Positions 32,513-43,263 of a stretch of DNA of 64,000 nucleotides are shown one piece after another. A model generated the notes under the pieces. The model was given only the letters and a program-made list of their open reading frames with translations, had not been told where the DNA came from and made no database searches. The first letter of the stretch is position 1; each line of letters begins with the position of its first letter. Source of the stretch: an uncultured Prevotellaceae bacterium (GTDB lineage: Bacteria; Bacteroidota; Bacteroidia; Bacteroidales; Bacteroidaceae); contig CACZBS010000010.1 in the NCBI GenBank assembly GCA_902779455.1, positions 23,356 through 87,355 on the forward strand, given 5' to 3'. Both the position numbers and the translations under genes were made by a program.

Positions 32513-35500
32513 TTATTGCTGATTGAGAATGATTCTGATGATTTCGGCAGCATCGCTGACGCTGATTTTTCCGTCGCCATTGACGTCAGCAGCCTCAGCG
32601 TTGAAGTCGCCGGCCTGCGGCAGGCCCAGCACGTAGTTGGCAATGGCCTCCGCATCGGCTACGTCGATATGGCCGTCGCAGGTGACGTCGCCAGGCTTCT
32701 TCGGCAGCGGGGTCTGGAATCCAATCTCGGCGATGTAGCTGCGATAGGTGGCCGCCTCGACCTTGTAGACCTTCCTGGCGTCGAGGTCAGTGGCGGTGAG
32801 CACGAAGGTGCCCGAAGTGGCGGAGTTGCTCTCGCTCACAACGGCCGTCGAGGCAGCCGTAGGCACGCCGTCAGCATCGAGCGTGCACTCATAGATATTC
32901 AGAGAAGCAGGATAAGTGCCACTAGCTTGCGACTGGCCTAAGCCCAAAAGCTCGACAGCCGTCGTGTTGGTGACGTAGAACATGACGGTCTCCTTCGTAT
33001 AGTTCTTGCGCGAGTTATATCCCATGGCACGAGCAGCGCCAGTGCCACTTGAGGCGGTGAAGTAAGTTGCACTGCCCAGCAGGTCGTCGCTGGCATTCCA
33101 TGATGTGCCCGCATACTTGTTCGTAGTATTGTTCACATTGGTCTCAATCCATGCCTGTGCATTCGGACTATAATACACAGCGCTCCATGCGCCGTAAATC
33201 GGCAGCGTGAGCCATGCCACCTCCTGGTCCTCATCCACCGTATATTTATATAAGGTATTGACGTAGCTGGTGTTCCATCCTGCCTCGTCGATGGTGGCGT
33301 ACTTGGCGATGTTCAGATAGGGATCGCTGGCCGTGCCGCCGTCGCTGGCTGTGGCCGTGAGGGCGATCGTGACGGGCTCGGCGCCCTCGCTCGTCAGGGT
33401 GAGCGTAGCATTGTAGGAGCCCTCTGCGGAGGCAAGGAACGTGACGGCGACCTCAGCGCCCTCGGCGATCTGCTCAGCCGTGAGCGTGGCGGGGCTGACG
33501 CTGAACGCGCCGTTGCCGCCCGTGAGCGTCAGTGTCACGTCGCTGCCGATGAAGCGGCCGCCGACGGTCAACGTCTGGCTCACCTCGCTGTCGAGGTCGG
33601 CCATGAAGTCCATCGCAGCGTCAGCGACGAGGATGGTGGGCGTGGCGGCCTCGGCCGTGCCCTTGAGGCTGATCGTGACGGGCTGGGCGTTCTGGCTCTC
33701 AAGGGTGAGAGTGGCACTGAAGGTGCCGGCTGCGGCGGGATGGAAGGTGACGTTGAGTTCCTGGCCGGCAGCGGCTTCCTCGACGGTGATCTGCGTCTTG
33801 TCGACGCTGAAGGCATTGTTGTCGTCGCTCAGGCTGACCGTCACGCCGCCTTCGAGGTATTTACCCTTCACCGTGAACGTCTGCGAAGCCTCGGTCGTGG
33901 CGTAGATCGTGTCGAAGGCCAGCGCCTCGGCATCAGTCCTGATCGTGGGGACCTTCTCCACCTCAATGGGTGTCTGGAAGCCAATCTCGTAGAGCAAGCC
34001 GCGATACTGGCCAGCCACCACCTTATAGATCTTAGAGACATCGAGGTCCGTAGCCGAAAGGCAGAAAGGTGCCGAAGTATCCGTCGACGTGCTGGTCAGG
34101 CTCTTCGCTGCCGTCGACGCAGCCGAAAGCGTGCCGTCAGCATTGACGTTGCACTCATAGACGTCCAGGGAGGCGGGGAACTCGGCCGTCACGCCGCTTC
34201 TGCCCTTGCCCAGCATCTTAACGCCTGTCGTATTCGTGACATAGAACGTCATCGTGTAGGCATTCGTATTGTTGCTGCTATTGTTGCCCAGCGCACGCGC
34301 ACGTCCGGCTCCAGACGTACCCGTGAAGTAGCTGCTGCTGCCAGGGAACACGTCGCTTGCCGTCCAGTCAATGCCATAATAAATGGCAGCATTCTCCTGC
34401 ATCCACTTTTGTCCGTAAGGCTCATAATAGGCTGCTGCGAAGGCACCATAGAGCGGCATCGTCAGCCAGGCCACCTCATCGTCCTCATACTCCGTATATT
34501 TATATAAGGTGTTGACATAGGTCTTGTCCCAGCCGGTCTCGTCGATGGTCTGATACTTGGCGATGTCGAGGAAGGCATCGCTGGCCGTGCCGCCCTCGCG
34601 GGCCGTGGCCGTCAGGGTGACGGTGCGGCTCTCAGCACCCGTGCTGGCAAGCACCAGCTGGGCGGTGTAGGTGCCCTCGACGGCCGACATGAAGCTGACC
34701 GTCAGCTCGGTGCTGTCCTCCGAGGCAGTGAAGCTGTTCTTGTCGATGCTGAACACGCCGCTGGGGTCGCTGAGCGTGGCCGTGACGTCGCCAGTCAGGA
34801 AGCGGCCGCCGACCTTCAGTGTCCGGGAAGCCGTGTGGTTGAGCAGTGTCGAGATGTCCAATGTTTCGTCAGCGACAAGGATGGTGGGCGTGGCGGGCTC
34901 GGCCGTGCCAGTGAGGTTGATCGTGACGGTCTCGGCATTGGTGCTGGTGAGTGTGACGGCGGCGCGATGCGAGCCGGCCGCGGTGGGCGCATAGGTGACG
35001 ACGAGCATGCCCTTGGCCTTGCCGTCGGTCTGGCTGATGCTCCTCAGGTTGACGCTGAAGCAGCGGTCGCCCGTGATGTTGATTGTGATGCTGCTCTCGA
35101 GGTTAATGCCCGTCACTGCGATGGTGTCCGTATAGGTAAGCGTGGCATAGCCCTCGAAGCTGACCTGCGCCTTGTCCACCTTGACGGTCGGCTCGGACGA
35201 AGCCCCGAGGATATACTTGATGCCGGCCAGGGCGTCGATCTTGCCATGGCCGAAGTGCGAGGCGTTGGTGCCGTTGGTGTAAGCGTCGGTAATGGCCGTC
35301 TCCTTCATGATCTCCTTCACGTCGTTGACTGTCAGCTCCTTGCCCACCTCCTGGGCAGCCTGCAGCCACAGCGCCACGATGCCGGCAGCCACGGGCGTAG
35401 CCATTGACGTGCCCTCCATCGAGCCGTAGGGATTGGTCGTACTGCCATTGACCCGATACATGTCGTTGTAGGCCGAATTTCCATTGATATAGCTGTATTC

Positions 35501-37327
35501 ACTCGAAGTGTCGTAATGATTCACAGCCGACACGATCGTGGCACCAGGGGCGCAGATCCAAGGATAGGCCAGCCCTGTGGGGCTCTGGTCGGCCGTGGTA
35601 TAGGATGAGAAATAGGCAATGTCGCCAACCGGCGAGAAATCAGACAGCGTGTGCGACGTCCCGTTATAGTCCTTCACGCTGTTCTTCGTGACATAGGCGC
35701 CGATGGAGATGGCGTCGGGAATGGTGGCCTCATCGCTCACGCAGTTGTCGTCGGAGCCGGCTGTCCAGGTGTAACCGCTGGTCGAAGGAGTGTTGCTGTA
35801 ATAATTATAGGCTGAAGTGCTCCAGACGTCGACCACGTCGCTGCCGCTGGTGGGATAGAACTGCACAGCAAGCTTGTAGCCGCTGCGCATCTTCAGACTA
35901 TTGGCATAAAGCATTATCTGCGACTTATCGTTACCACCAAAATAGTTTTCATTATAGGCAACGAGACTACCACTGCTGACGTAGCTACTGCCCAGGCTGA
36001 CCGTTGATCCATTGGCCGAAGCGTTGACCGTCACCTCCTTCTGCATTGTTCCATTGGTATTGATGACAATTACCTTGCAGGCCAGCGTCTTGCCCTCGGA
36101 GCGTGTCCAGGCACTGGCGATGGCACCATAGTAATAAGTGAACCCGTAATCAGTGTTCCAGTTGACGACGGTGCCCAGCGGACTGCTGCTGCTGGCTGTG
36201 CCTGTCACGTAGAATCCATTCGTGCCGGCATCGTTGGAGGCAGCAAAAAGACAGATATGGTTAGGATGGTTGTCGCCGAAATACGAGGCAACGATGTCTG
36301 CGAAGTCGCCGGTGCCGTCGTGCGGGCCAAATTGCGAGCCCCAGCTGTTGCTCACCACGACGGGCATGCCTTTCGAGTCAGCATAGTTGCAGATCTTCTG
36401 GAAGGAGTTGGCCAGATAGGTGTCACTAAGGTCGCAGCCAGCCAAGAAGAGGTCGGCGCCAGGGGCCATGCCGCCATAAGTGGCGTTGGCATGGTCGTCA
36501 GTGACGGTCACGCTCGAACCGCTGACTATGACGCTCGAGCCGCCAGCCGTCGAGGAGGTGTGTGTGCCATGATTCTCTGAGTTGTCATCGGTCGTCGGAG
36601 CTGAGCTGGTAATCGCATTGCTGGCACCATCGCCATATTCCTTTTCTGAATAGGTAGGATAATATCCGCTTCCCGAAGTCGTCACCACATAGGCCCGCTT
36701 GATGCGCGAGTTGCCGTTCTTATCCTTGAAGGCGATGTGCTGGAAGTCGATGCCCGTGTCGATGATGCCGAGCAGCACGCCCGTGCCGTCGTATTTCTTC
36801 GACAATCCTTCCTGAAGAGCATCGTTCGAAAGCGTCAGTGCGTCGTCGACATTAGTGGTCTGGCGGGCCCTGTCGGTCAGCGGGCGGCGCTTGGCTGAGA
36901 CGCTCACTCGAGAGACTTTAGCAAGCCCGGCCACCTCCTGAAGTCTGTCGACGGGAATCATGGTGGTCAACAGGGTTCCATTGAGGAACTCACACTGTAC
37001 CTCGACGCCCAGTGCCTCCAGCTCGCTGACGGCCGAGCGGTCGCTCACGCGGACGAAGGCCGAGACGAACTGCCGTCCGTCGATGTCGACAGGGGCGACG
37101 ATGGGACGGTCGTACTTGGTCATCTTAACAGCCTCAGCAAATGATATATTCTTTGCCTTGGCTACATTCTTGATAATCTCCTCTGACTGTTCAAAAGAGA
37201 TGTTGCCTGCCTGTTCGTCGAGGAACATCTGCGTCGTGACCGACAGCTTCGAGCTGACGTCGCTTTGGGCCCATCCTGCCGTGGTGGCCATGGCGAGGAT
37301 GAGTGCCAGGAAGAATCTACGTCTCAT
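32513..37327 (-). CDS. Giant exported S8 (subtilisin-like) protease with duplicated modules and dockerin-like tail
   Basis: This 1604-residue protein has a signal peptide (about 1-20) and a propeptide-like region (30-145). The subtilase domain carries a full triad: Asp190 in GIIDTGID, His253 in NHGTHTSS, Ser641 in GTSMATP. Beyond 720 come Ig-like repeats (PTILVAD...VGGRF) and two copies of a roughly 290-residue module containing TLYKYT, TLYVTNTT-like and YKV...EIGFQTP segments (about 900-1170 and 1300-1540). The last 60 residues hold two DVNGDGKI-type calcium loops like a type I dockerin. It is presumably displayed or secreted. It sits between ffh and folD, which are otherwise housekeeping genes. 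Confidence 0.9.
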   Translation of the reverse strand: MRRRFFLALILAMATTAGWAQSDVSSKLSVTTQMFLDEQAGNISFEQSEEIIKNVAKAKNISFAEAVKMTKYDRPIVAPVDIDGRQFVSAFVRVSDRSAVSELEALGVEVQCEFLNGTLLTTMIPVDRLQEVAGLAKVSRVSVSAKRRPLTDRARQTTNVDDALTLSNDALQEGLSKKYDGTGVLLGIIDTGIDFQHIAFKDKNGNSRIKRAYVVTTSGSGYYPTYSEKEYGDGASNAITSSAPTTDDNSENHGTHTSSTAGGSSVIVSGSSVTVTDDHANATYGGMAPGADLFLAGCDLSDTYLANSFQKICNYADSKGMPVVVSNSWGSQFGPHDGTGDFADIVASYFGDNHPNHICLFAASNDAGTNGFYVTGTASSSSPLGTVVNWNTDYGFTYYYGAIASAWTRSEGKTLACKVIVINTNGTMQKEVTVNASANGSTVSLGSSYVSSGSLVAYNENYFGGNDKSQIMLYANSLKMRSGYKLAVQFYPTSGSDVVDVWSTSAYNYYSNTPSTSGYTWTAGSDDNCVSDEATIPDAISIGAYVTKNSVKDYNGTSHTLSDFSPVGDIAYFSSYTTADQSPTGLAYPWICAPGATIVSAVNHYDTSSEYSYINGNSAYNDMYRVNGSTTNPYGSMEGTSMATPVAAGIVALWLQAAQEVGKELTVNDVKEIMKETAITDAYTNGTNASHFGHGKIDALAGIKYILGASSEPTVKVDKAQVSFEGYATLTYTDTIAVTGINLESSITINITGDRCFSVNLRSISQTDGKAKGMLVVTYAPTAAGSHRAAVTLTSTNAETVTINLTGTAEPATPTILVADETLDISTLLNHTASRTLKVGGRFLTGDVTATLSDPSGVFSIDKNSFTASEDSTELTVSFMSAVEGTYTAQLVLASTGAESRTVTLTATAREGGTASDAFLDIAKYQTIDETGWDKTYVNTLYKYTEYEDDEVAWLTMPLYGAFAAAYYEPYGQKWMQENAAIYYGIDWTASDVFPGSSSYFTGTSGAGRARALGNNSSNNTNAYTMTFYVTNTTGVKMLGKGRSGVTAEFPASLDVYECNVNADGTLSAASTAAKSLTSTSTDTSAPFCLSATDLDVSKIYKVVAGQYRGLLYEIGFQTPIEVEKVPTIRTDAEALAFDTIYATTEASQTFTVKGKYLEGGVTVSLSDDNNAFSVDKTQITVEEAAAGQELNVTFHPAAAGTFSATLTLESQNAQPVTISLKGTAEAATPTILVADAAMDFMADLDSEVSQTLTVGGRFIGSDVTLTLTGGNGAFSVSPATLTAEQIAEGAEVAVTFLASAEGSYNATLTLTSEGAEPVTIALTATASDGGTASDPYLNIAKYATIDEAGWNTSYVNTLYKYTVDEDQEVAWLTLPIYGAWSAVYYSPNAQAWIETNVNNTTNKYAGTSWNASDDLLGSATYFTASSGTGAARAMGYNSRKNYTKETVMFYVTNTTAVELLGLGQSQASGTYPASLNIYECTLDADGVPTAASTAVVSESNSATSGTFVLTATDLDARKVYKVEAATYRSYIAEIGFQTPLPKKPGDVTCDGHIDVADAEAIANYVLGLPQAGDFNAEAADVNGDGKISVSDAAEIIRIILNQQ

Positions 37328-37368
37328 AGGCTTCCTATTAGTGATTGGTTATGATTTAGTGTTTTTGA

Positions 37369-38712
37369 CTACGATTTCTTCATCCGCTGCATCTGGGCAG
37401 CCATCTGGGCCATGCGCGAGCGGTCCATGCCCGTGACCATCTTCATCATCTTGCGGGTCTGGTCGAACTGCTTCATCAGGCGGTTGACGTCCTCCATCTT
37501 CGTGCCCGATCCGCGGGCGATGCGCAGGCGGCGGCTCTGGTTGATGATGTCGGGGTTGGCCCGCTCCTTGGGCGTCATCGACTGGATGATGGCCTCAATC
37601 TGCTTGAAGGCGTTGTCGTCGATGTCGACGTCCTTCAGGGCTTTGCCCACGCCGGGAATCATCGAGGCCAGCTCCTTGATGTTGCCCATCTTCTTGATCT
37701 GCTGGATCTGCGACATGAAGTCGTCGAAGTCGAACTTGTTCTTGCGGATCTTCTTCTCCAGCTTCTTCGCCTCCTCCTCGTCGAACTGCATCTGGGCGCG
37801 CTCCACGAGCGAGACGACGTCGCCCATGCCGAGGATGCGGTCGGCCATGCGCTCGGGGTGGAACACGTCGATGGCCTCCATCTTCTCGCCCGTTCCGACG
37901 AACTTGATGGGCTTGGTCACCACTGTGCGGATCGACAGGGCGGCACCGCCGCGGGTGTCGCCGTCGAGTTTCGTCAGCACCACGCCGTCGAAGTCGAGGC
38001 GGTCGTTGAATTCCTTGGCCGTGTTGACAGCATCCTGACCCGTCATCGAGTCGACCACGAAGAGGGTCTCGTCGGGACGGATGGCCTCCTTCAGGCGCGA
38101 GATCTCGTCCATCATCTCCTCGTCGACGGCCAGTCGGCCGGCGGTGTCGACGATGACGACGTTGTAGGACTCCTGCTTAGCCTTGCGGATGGCGTTCTGC
38201 GCAATCTGGACGACGTCCTTGTTTTCAGGCTCCGTATAGACGTCGACGCCGACGGTCTCTCCCACCACCTTCAGCTGCTCGATGGCAGCGGGGCGATAGA
38301 CGTCGCAGGCCACGAGCAGCGGCTGCTTGTGCTGCCGCGTCTTCAGCATGTTGGCCAGCTTGCCCGAGAAGGTGGTCTTACCCGAGCCCTGCAGGCCCGA
38401 CATGAGGATGATGGCAGGGCGGTTCTGCAGGTTCAGCTCGACGGCCTTGCCGCCCATGAGCTCGGTCAGCTCGTCGTGCACAATCTTCACCATCAGCTGG
38501 CTCGGCTTGATGGCCGTCAGCACGTTCATGCCAAGGGCCTTCTGCTTCACCGTGTCGGTGAACGACTTGGCCACTTTATAGTTCACGTCGGCGTCGAGCA
38601 GTGCGCGGCGCACGTCCTTCAGAGTCTCTGCTACGTTGATCTCGGTGATTTTTCCTTCACCCTTCAGTATCTTGAACGACCGTTCGAGCCGTTCACTCAG
38701 GTTTTCAAACAT
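37369..38712 (-). CDS. ffh: Signal recognition particle protein (GTPase Ffh)
   Basis: This 447-residue SRP54 homologue targets nascent membrane proteins to the translocon. It has the N-domain (1-90), G-domain with P-loop GLQGSGKTT (106-114), VDTAGR and TKLDGDTRGG, then the methionine-rich M-domain (about 320-447) ending DRSRMAQMAAQMQRMKKS. Length and domain order are normal. It has a well-formed promoter just upstream. Confidence 0.97.
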   Translation of the reverse strand: MFENLSERLERSFKILKGEGKITEINVAETLKDVRRALLDADVNYKVAKSFTDTVKQKALGMNVLTAIKPSQLMVKIVHDELTELMGGKAVELNLQNRPAIILMSGLQGSGKTTFSGKLANMLKTRQHKQPLLVACDVYRPAAIEQLKVVGETVGVDVYTEPENKDVVQIAQNAIRKAKQESYNVVIVDTAGRLAVDEEMMDEISRLKEAIRPDETLFVVDSMTGQDAVNTAKEFNDRLDFDGVVLTKLDGDTRGGAALSIRTVVTKPIKFVGTGEKMEAIDVFHPERMADRILGMGDVVSLVERAQMQFDEEEAKKLEKKIRKNKFDFDDFMSQIQQIKKMGNIKELASMIPGVGKALKDVDIDDNAFKQIEAIIQSMTPKERANPDIINQSRRLRIARGSGTKMEDVNRLMKQFDQTRKMMKMVTGMDRSRMAQMAAQMQRMKKS

Positions 38713-38750
38713 TTGATTATTTACAATTTACGATTATACGATTTAGGGTG

Positions 38751-38782
38751 CAAAGTTACAATAAAAAAATGACACGCACAAA
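38751..38782 (-). promoter_or_regulatory. Promoter of ffh
   Basis: On the minus strand TTTG (38779-38782), a 20-bp gap and TAACTTTG (38751-38758) match the consensus. Leader of about 38 nt. Confidence 0.7.
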
Positions 38783-38827
38783 CATCAAGCACTTTTTTTG
38801 CCTCACGAAACCATTTCAGCACCGCTG

Positions 38828-38974
38828 TGGTCCCGGCGTTGACTCAGATAACAGCGGTGGCGACCGGTCCTCACGGACTGCACAGCCACGACGATGATAG
38901 TCATCAATCCCAAATCGGTCATTGGGATTTCCCGATGCCGCACGGCAGTGAGAAATTCCAATGACCGACTTGGA
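38828..38974. repeat. Two inverted repeats downstream of the LRR gene
   Basis: The first pairs ACCGCTGT with ACAGCGGT near 38820-38860. The second (38908-38974) has arms of about 22 bp, CCCAAATCGGTCATTGGGAT... against ...ATTCCAATGACCGACTTGG, with two or three mismatches around a GC centre. The region lies between the LRR gene end and the ffh promoter and may end the LRR transcript. Confidence 0.65.
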
Positions 38975-38993
38975 ATAATCACTATTCGTCAAT

Positions 38994-41759
38994 CTACTTA
39001 TTCAGTATCTCATCCACGATGATGACAGCGTCGGAGATGCTCACCTGGCCGTCACCATTCACGTCGCAGTTCAGTGGAGCCTCCTCGATGCCGCCTTTGA
39101 AGATGCTCTCCGACCAGCCGGCATCAAGATAAGCCTGACGAGTGCCGTGAGGAACGGTGAGGACACATTCGGTAGAGATGCCCTTAAAGGCATCTGTATC
39201 TACGCCAGTCAACCACGAAAGGGTATAATTGAAGGGTTCCGTTCGCTCCATCACTATAGATGTCAATTTGCTACATCCGTAGAATGCATATTTTCCAATA
39301 CTATAGACTTTGCTTGGAATGACTATCTTTGTCAGTTCTTTTTGGCCGCTGAAAGCGCTATTCCCAATCCAACAAACATCCTCTGGAATAGTTGTGTTCT
39401 TGCAACCAGCCAACAATGTTGGAACGGAAACACTTGCAACAGGATTATAGGATACGATTGCATTACAACCGTTGGGAGAACTGTATTTTTCATTACCCTC
39501 CTCAACAACTATCGACTGCAGCTGCGTACAGTCGGAGAATACTCCATAACCGATAGACTTAACGCTCTTTGGAATGAAGATAGAGGTTATTCCTGATTTT
39601 GCAAGTGCCCTTTCACTTAACGTCTCCAGACCATTGGGCAACTGTATATGCTTCAATGAAGTACAATAGCAGAAACCGTTAGTGTTCAGTTGTGTAATGC
39701 TTTCGGGCAACTTAATGGATGCCAAAGTCATACATCTTTCAAATGCATTTTCTTCAATAGTCGTCAGCCCGGTAAAGTATCGCAACTCATCAAATGAAGT
39801 AATACCAGTCTTATTAGAGAACACAGATTTGTTGGTTCCGCTATCTATCAGCGTCGTCACAGCCGCAGCCTCAGCCTTCGACAACTTACCATCATGGTCA
39901 GTATCCCAGTTCTCCACACAGATGGCCTCGACGTTGGAATCGGCAAACTGGATGATTTCTACGGGCTTCTTGCTGAACTCGACAGTCCAAATGCCATCAT
40001 TGTCAAGCATGGGAAGGAAGAAGGACTGGTCCTCTGTCACAAATTCGCCGTTTGAACAATAAGCAGACGAGAGGATTGGACGCCCATTGTAATACAGCAT
40101 GAAGTTGTAGTCGTCTCCTCCATTGATTTCAAACTTCATCTTCCCGACAGTTCGGGGAACAGCCGGCGCGCTGGCAGTCAGGCTCTGGTCGCTGATTGAC
40201 ATTAATGGAGACTCGTTGTCATCCACATATACGGAGGCGCTCCAGGTGTCAGGCAGCTCACCCTTTGTAATCATCATCCACGCGATCGTCTGACTCCCCG
40301 AATCCTTCAGTCCGATGACCCAATTCTTTGCTGTCAGCGCCTCGGCAGGGATGGGATTACGGGTACCATAATAATTAACGGGGATAGGATATCCGTATTC
40401 ATCAAATTCTTCATAGCTTTTCATTTCGAAATAGTCAGTCAGACTCAGCATGTCGGCATTCACTACTAAAGACTTCCCTTGCAAATCGCCTTTGATCACC
40501 ATTGTCATGCTTTGCATGTTTTCCGGTACTTCGTTCTCACCGTTGGTGAGCTGATACCCCTCTTCCTGACCGCGCTTGTCCTTGATCGTGGCTTTGATCT
40601 CAGCATCACCCAACTGTATGACGTTCCACTTCGTCATTTTGGCTATTTCCTTGAAGGTCACTGAGACATTAGCTTCAGGAGTGAGCTGATAGCTGAAAGT
40701 GCCGTCACCATTCGGATACACCCAAGTAGTGATGAGTTCCGAGTTGGAATAGACGCAATCGATCGTGAAGCCCTCGTCAGGCTCAATGAGTATAGCGGGG
40801 GGATTTTTGCCCTTGATCCAGCTGATGGTATTCTTATCGTTCGTGTAGAAATAAGTTGAGCTTGATTCCTTCCTACACTTGCCGCCATAGCCACAGATCA
40901 CGTTCGCTGAGGTGTATATATACTTGCCCGTAACTACGATAGTCGTATTGTCAACAACTGGCGCAATAGTGTAAGAATAGTTGTTCGATGCCTGAGAGAA
41001 CGTCATGCTTGGGAGGATTTCCTTGCCGTTGACCATCACGCTTATCGCCTCATATTGGTCGTAATACAACTGGTCCACTTCAAAAGTCAAGTCGGTGTAC
41101 ATGTCTACTGTCAGCGTCTGGTTTTCCTCATAATAGTTGTTTCCTATTTTTACTCTTGCATCATTGATAACCAATGTAATGGTCCGTTTAGGAACCGTCT
41201 GGGTCGACACAATATCCTTGAAATCTCTCCAGACTGGTAGATTTTGCGACTTGATCTCATAAACTTCAGCTGGTGTCATTTCCGACATATGAAGGGTGAC
41301 TTGCCCCGCTGCTGGCGCCCTAAAATAGTCCGAATAATTGCCAGAAAAATTAGGTCTTTCCCCTTCGAAATAGATGTCAGTCAGATTGGGACAGTCAAAT
41401 GTGGGGCGTTGGGCATTGGGCCGCCAAGATGGGTTGCCCTTAAATCTGATGGTCTTTATCGCGTCAGATGAAATAGGATCAAGACAAACACCCCTCGCAT
41501 AGTGCAAAAATGTCGTACCAGACGAAATAGTAACATCATCCCTGCCACCAACAAAGCCTATGACACTTAGTGAGGTTTCCGCCAGTCCTAGAAAGCTTGT
41601 TGACCATTCTTCATACTCGACACCGCCATAATTATAGGTGTTTAAACTCTCATACGTCACTTCCCACTGGCCGAATGCATTCACCCCGCAGCCTAAGAGC
41701 ATGAGGAGCAGCCATGTGCGCTTCGTGAAGCGCCTGAATTTAGAAATCATCTGTTTCAT
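38994..41759 (-). CDS. BspA-like leucine-rich-repeat surface protein with dockerin-like tail
   Basis: This 921-residue protein has a basic start and signal segment (TWLLLMLLGCGVNAFGQ). Its N-terminal 600 residues are beta-rich and unassigned. Leucine-rich repeats of the BspA/LRR_5 type follow (about 680-860; IKLPESITQLN, IFIPKSVKSIG, IVIPSKVYSIG). The last 25 residues form one dockerin-like loop pair (DVNGDGQVSISDAVIIVDEI). Such proteins are secreted or surface-displayed and often mediate adhesion. The coding sequence is more AT-rich than the surroundings. Its promoter lies about 170 bp upstream, beyond a G-rich repeat fragment. Confidence 0.85.
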   Translation of the reverse strand: MKQMISKFRRFTKRTWLLLMLLGCGVNAFGQWEVTYESLNTYNYGGVEYEEWSTSFLGLAETSLSVIGFVGGRDDVTISSGTTFLHYARGVCLDPISSDAIKTIRFKGNPSWRPNAQRPTFDCPNLTDIYFEGERPNFSGNYSDYFRAPAAGQVTLHMSEMTPAEVYEIKSQNLPVWRDFKDIVSTQTVPKRTITLVINDARVKIGNNYYEENQTLTVDMYTDLTFEVDQLYYDQYEAISVMVNGKEILPSMTFSQASNNYSYTIAPVVDNTTIVVTGKYIYTSANVICGYGGKCRKESSSTYFYTNDKNTISWIKGKNPPAILIEPDEGFTIDCVYSNSELITTWVYPNGDGTFSYQLTPEANVSVTFKEIAKMTKWNVIQLGDAEIKATIKDKRGQEEGYQLTNGENEVPENMQSMTMVIKGDLQGKSLVVNADMLSLTDYFEMKSYEEFDEYGYPIPVNYYGTRNPIPAEALTAKNWVIGLKDSGSQTIAWMMITKGELPDTWSASVYVDDNESPLMSISDQSLTASAPAVPRTVGKMKFEINGGDDYNFMLYYNGRPILSSAYCSNGEFVTEDQSFFLPMLDNDGIWTVEFSKKPVEIIQFADSNVEAICVENWDTDHDGKLSKAEAAAVTTLIDSGTNKSVFSNKTGITSFDELRYFTGLTTIEENAFERCMTLASIKLPESITQLNTNGFCYCTSLKHIQLPNGLETLSERALAKSGITSIFIPKSVKSIGYGVFSDCTQLQSIVVEEGNEKYSSPNGCNAIVSYNPVASVSVPTLLAGCKNTTIPEDVCWIGNSAFSGQKELTKIVIPSKVYSIGKYAFYGCSKLTSIVMERTEPFNYTLSWLTGVDTDAFKGISTECVLTVPHGTRQAYLDAGWSESIFKGGIEEAPLNCDVNGDGQVSISDAVIIVDEILNK

Positions 41760-41799
41760 AATCTATAGTTTCAGTTCTTTGTTGAAGTACATCATGTCC

Positions 41800-41860
41800 C
41801 CACCAGACTCCCCTCCCGCTTGGGAGGGGTTGGGGGTGGAAACGGTTGCGGTGTGTCCTC
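41800..41860. repeat. Degenerate half-copy of the G-rich element
   Basis: CCAGACTCCCCTCCCGCTTGG followed by GAGGGGTTGGGGGTGG resembles one arm of the elements at 3705, 17518 and 49811, but the second arm is missing. It lies in the leader of the LRR gene. Confidence 0.45.
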
Positions 41861-41927
41861 GCCAAGCTCCCTTTGTTGCTGCCGTCGCCACGGCAGCAGG
41901 AGGCATGCTACAGCCACACTACGGGTA

Positions 41928-41960
41928 CAAAGATACTAAAAAATATTCTATCCACCCAAA
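41928..41960 (-). promoter_or_regulatory. Promoter of the LRR surface protein gene
   Basis: On the minus strand TTTG (41957-41960), a 21-bp gap and TATCTTTG (41928-41935). The leader of about 165 nt includes the G-rich repeat fragment. Confidence 0.6.
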
Positions 41961-41997
41961 AAACAGGGGGGAAACCACACGTATAGATCATAAAAAA

Positions 41998-42082
41998 CTA
42001 TTTCAGCGGCGCTGAAATACTATTCACCGCCGACGAAATACTGTTCTGCGTCGCTGAAATAGTGTTCTGCGCCGCTGAAATA
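41998..42082. repeat. Palindromic 21-bp repeat array, copy 3, next to the HUH transposase
   Basis: Four tandem units; the first, TATTTCAGCGGCGCTGAAAT, is a perfect palindrome with 9-bp arms. The others are CTATTCACCGCCGACGAAAT, CTGTTCTGCGTCGCTGAAAT and GTGTTCTGCGCCGCTGAAAT. It ends 92 bp before the transposase start codon. The remaining part of 41760-42174 holds promoters and a repeat fragment but no gene. Confidence 0.85.
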
Positions 42083-42174
42083 AGAATAAAAACAGCCCGA
42101 AGTTTGTTCTCCTTCTGGATTTTTATTATTTTTGCAAACGAAACGGATTTTACCGAAGACAGAGAGAACGATAT

Positions 42175-43173
42175 ATGGCGGAGAATGAGCATTGGCAATG
42201 GCAGGAGCCAGGGACGGCATGGCGAGGCATCGGCGTGTATCACGTCACGCTGACGGTGCCGTCGCGCGAGCCGTTGCTCGGCACCTTGGTGATTCCTGAG
42301 AACAATCCCTCGCTGGCGCGGATAGAGCGGACGGCGCTCGGCAATGCCGTCGTCGACGAGCTCTACGTGATGTGCCGTCACTATCCGGCCATCCGCATCC
42401 TGCAGTTCTGCCTGATGCCCGACCACCTGCATGCCGTCATCCACGTGACGCGGACGATGGAGACGAGCATCCGCGCTGTCCTCCGCGGTTATTGGCAGGG
42501 CGTCAAGAAGCTCGGCCGGGCCTACACTTTGTCCGTTGCCTCCGAATTAAATTCGGAGAAAAACAACGAAGGGGGCTTTCCCTTTCCCGTCTTTACGGAG
42601 CGGCCGTTCATCCGCCCGCTGTCGCGCCGCGGACAGTTGGCGACGATGATCCGCTATGTCCAAATGAACCCCATTCGGCTGGCCACCAAGCGCCTGCATC
42701 CCGGCCATTTCCGCGTGCAGAAGGGCATCGGGATCGGCGGGCGCAGCTACGACGGCGTGGGCAATGCCGCGCTCCTGATGGCGGGTGCCTACGCCCCTGT
42801 GCATGTCCGCCATGAGCTGGTGGACAAGGCCCGCCAGGGCAACGACCAGGAGCTGCGCGACTATAAGAACGGCTGCGTGCTGAAGGCGCGACGGGCGGTG
42901 GTGATGACGTCGCCGTTCATCTCGCCCGACGAGAAGCAGGTGATGCAGGTGCTGCTGAAGGAGCGCCACCCGTTCATCCTCCTGACTGACAACGGCTTCC
43001 GCGACTACTATAAGCCCGCCGACGTGCTTTTCGATGCGTGTGCCGAAGGCCGGCTGCTGATCCTCAGCCCGTGGCCTTACGATGGCGGGAAACGCCACAT
43101 CAGCCGTGCCGACTGCGTGGCCCTGAACGCGATGGCTGAGGAGATTTGCACCTCGCTGGCCCGGAGTGACTGA
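42175..43173 (+). mobile_element. REP-associated-type HUH (Y1) transposase with extra C-terminal domain
   Basis: This 332-residue protein has the HUH motif HLH (84-86) in CLMPDHLHAVIHV and the likely catalytic Tyr161 in IRYVQMNPIRL, the pattern of IS200-like and RAYT single-strand transposases. No IS ends were seen; instead a four-unit palindromic array lies 92 bp upstream, as RAYT genes are usually flanked by REP sequences. The C-terminal third (about 225-332; VVMTSPFISPDEKQVMQ, FILLTDNGFRDYYKPAD, GRLLILSPW) resembles a Rossmann-like DprA/SMF fold by eye, which is not part of ordinary RAYTs. Residues about 119-135 (SVASELNSEKNNEGG) contain a TCCGAATTAAATTCGGA palindrome and may be an insertion. 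Confidence 0.8.
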
Positions 43174-43204
43174 CGTCGCGGAAGAAAAAAACTGCCGGGT
43201 TTGT

Positions 43205-43235
43205 TTTGTTCTTCCCGCTTTTCTTCGTATCTTTG
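43205..43235 (+). promoter_or_regulatory. Promoter of the GH29 gene cluster
   Basis: TTTG (43205-43208), a 19-bp gap and TATCTTTG (43228-43235) match the Bacteroidota consensus exactly, 28 bp before the start codon. Confidence 0.75.
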
Positions 43236-43263
43236 CAAAAGAATTCAATAACAACTATTAGCA

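Noticed and set aside
41998-42082. Possible CRISPR array (also 3571-3655 and 26658-26742)
   Set aside because: Units are directly adjacent palindromes of 21 bp without unique spacers, and no cas genes are present.
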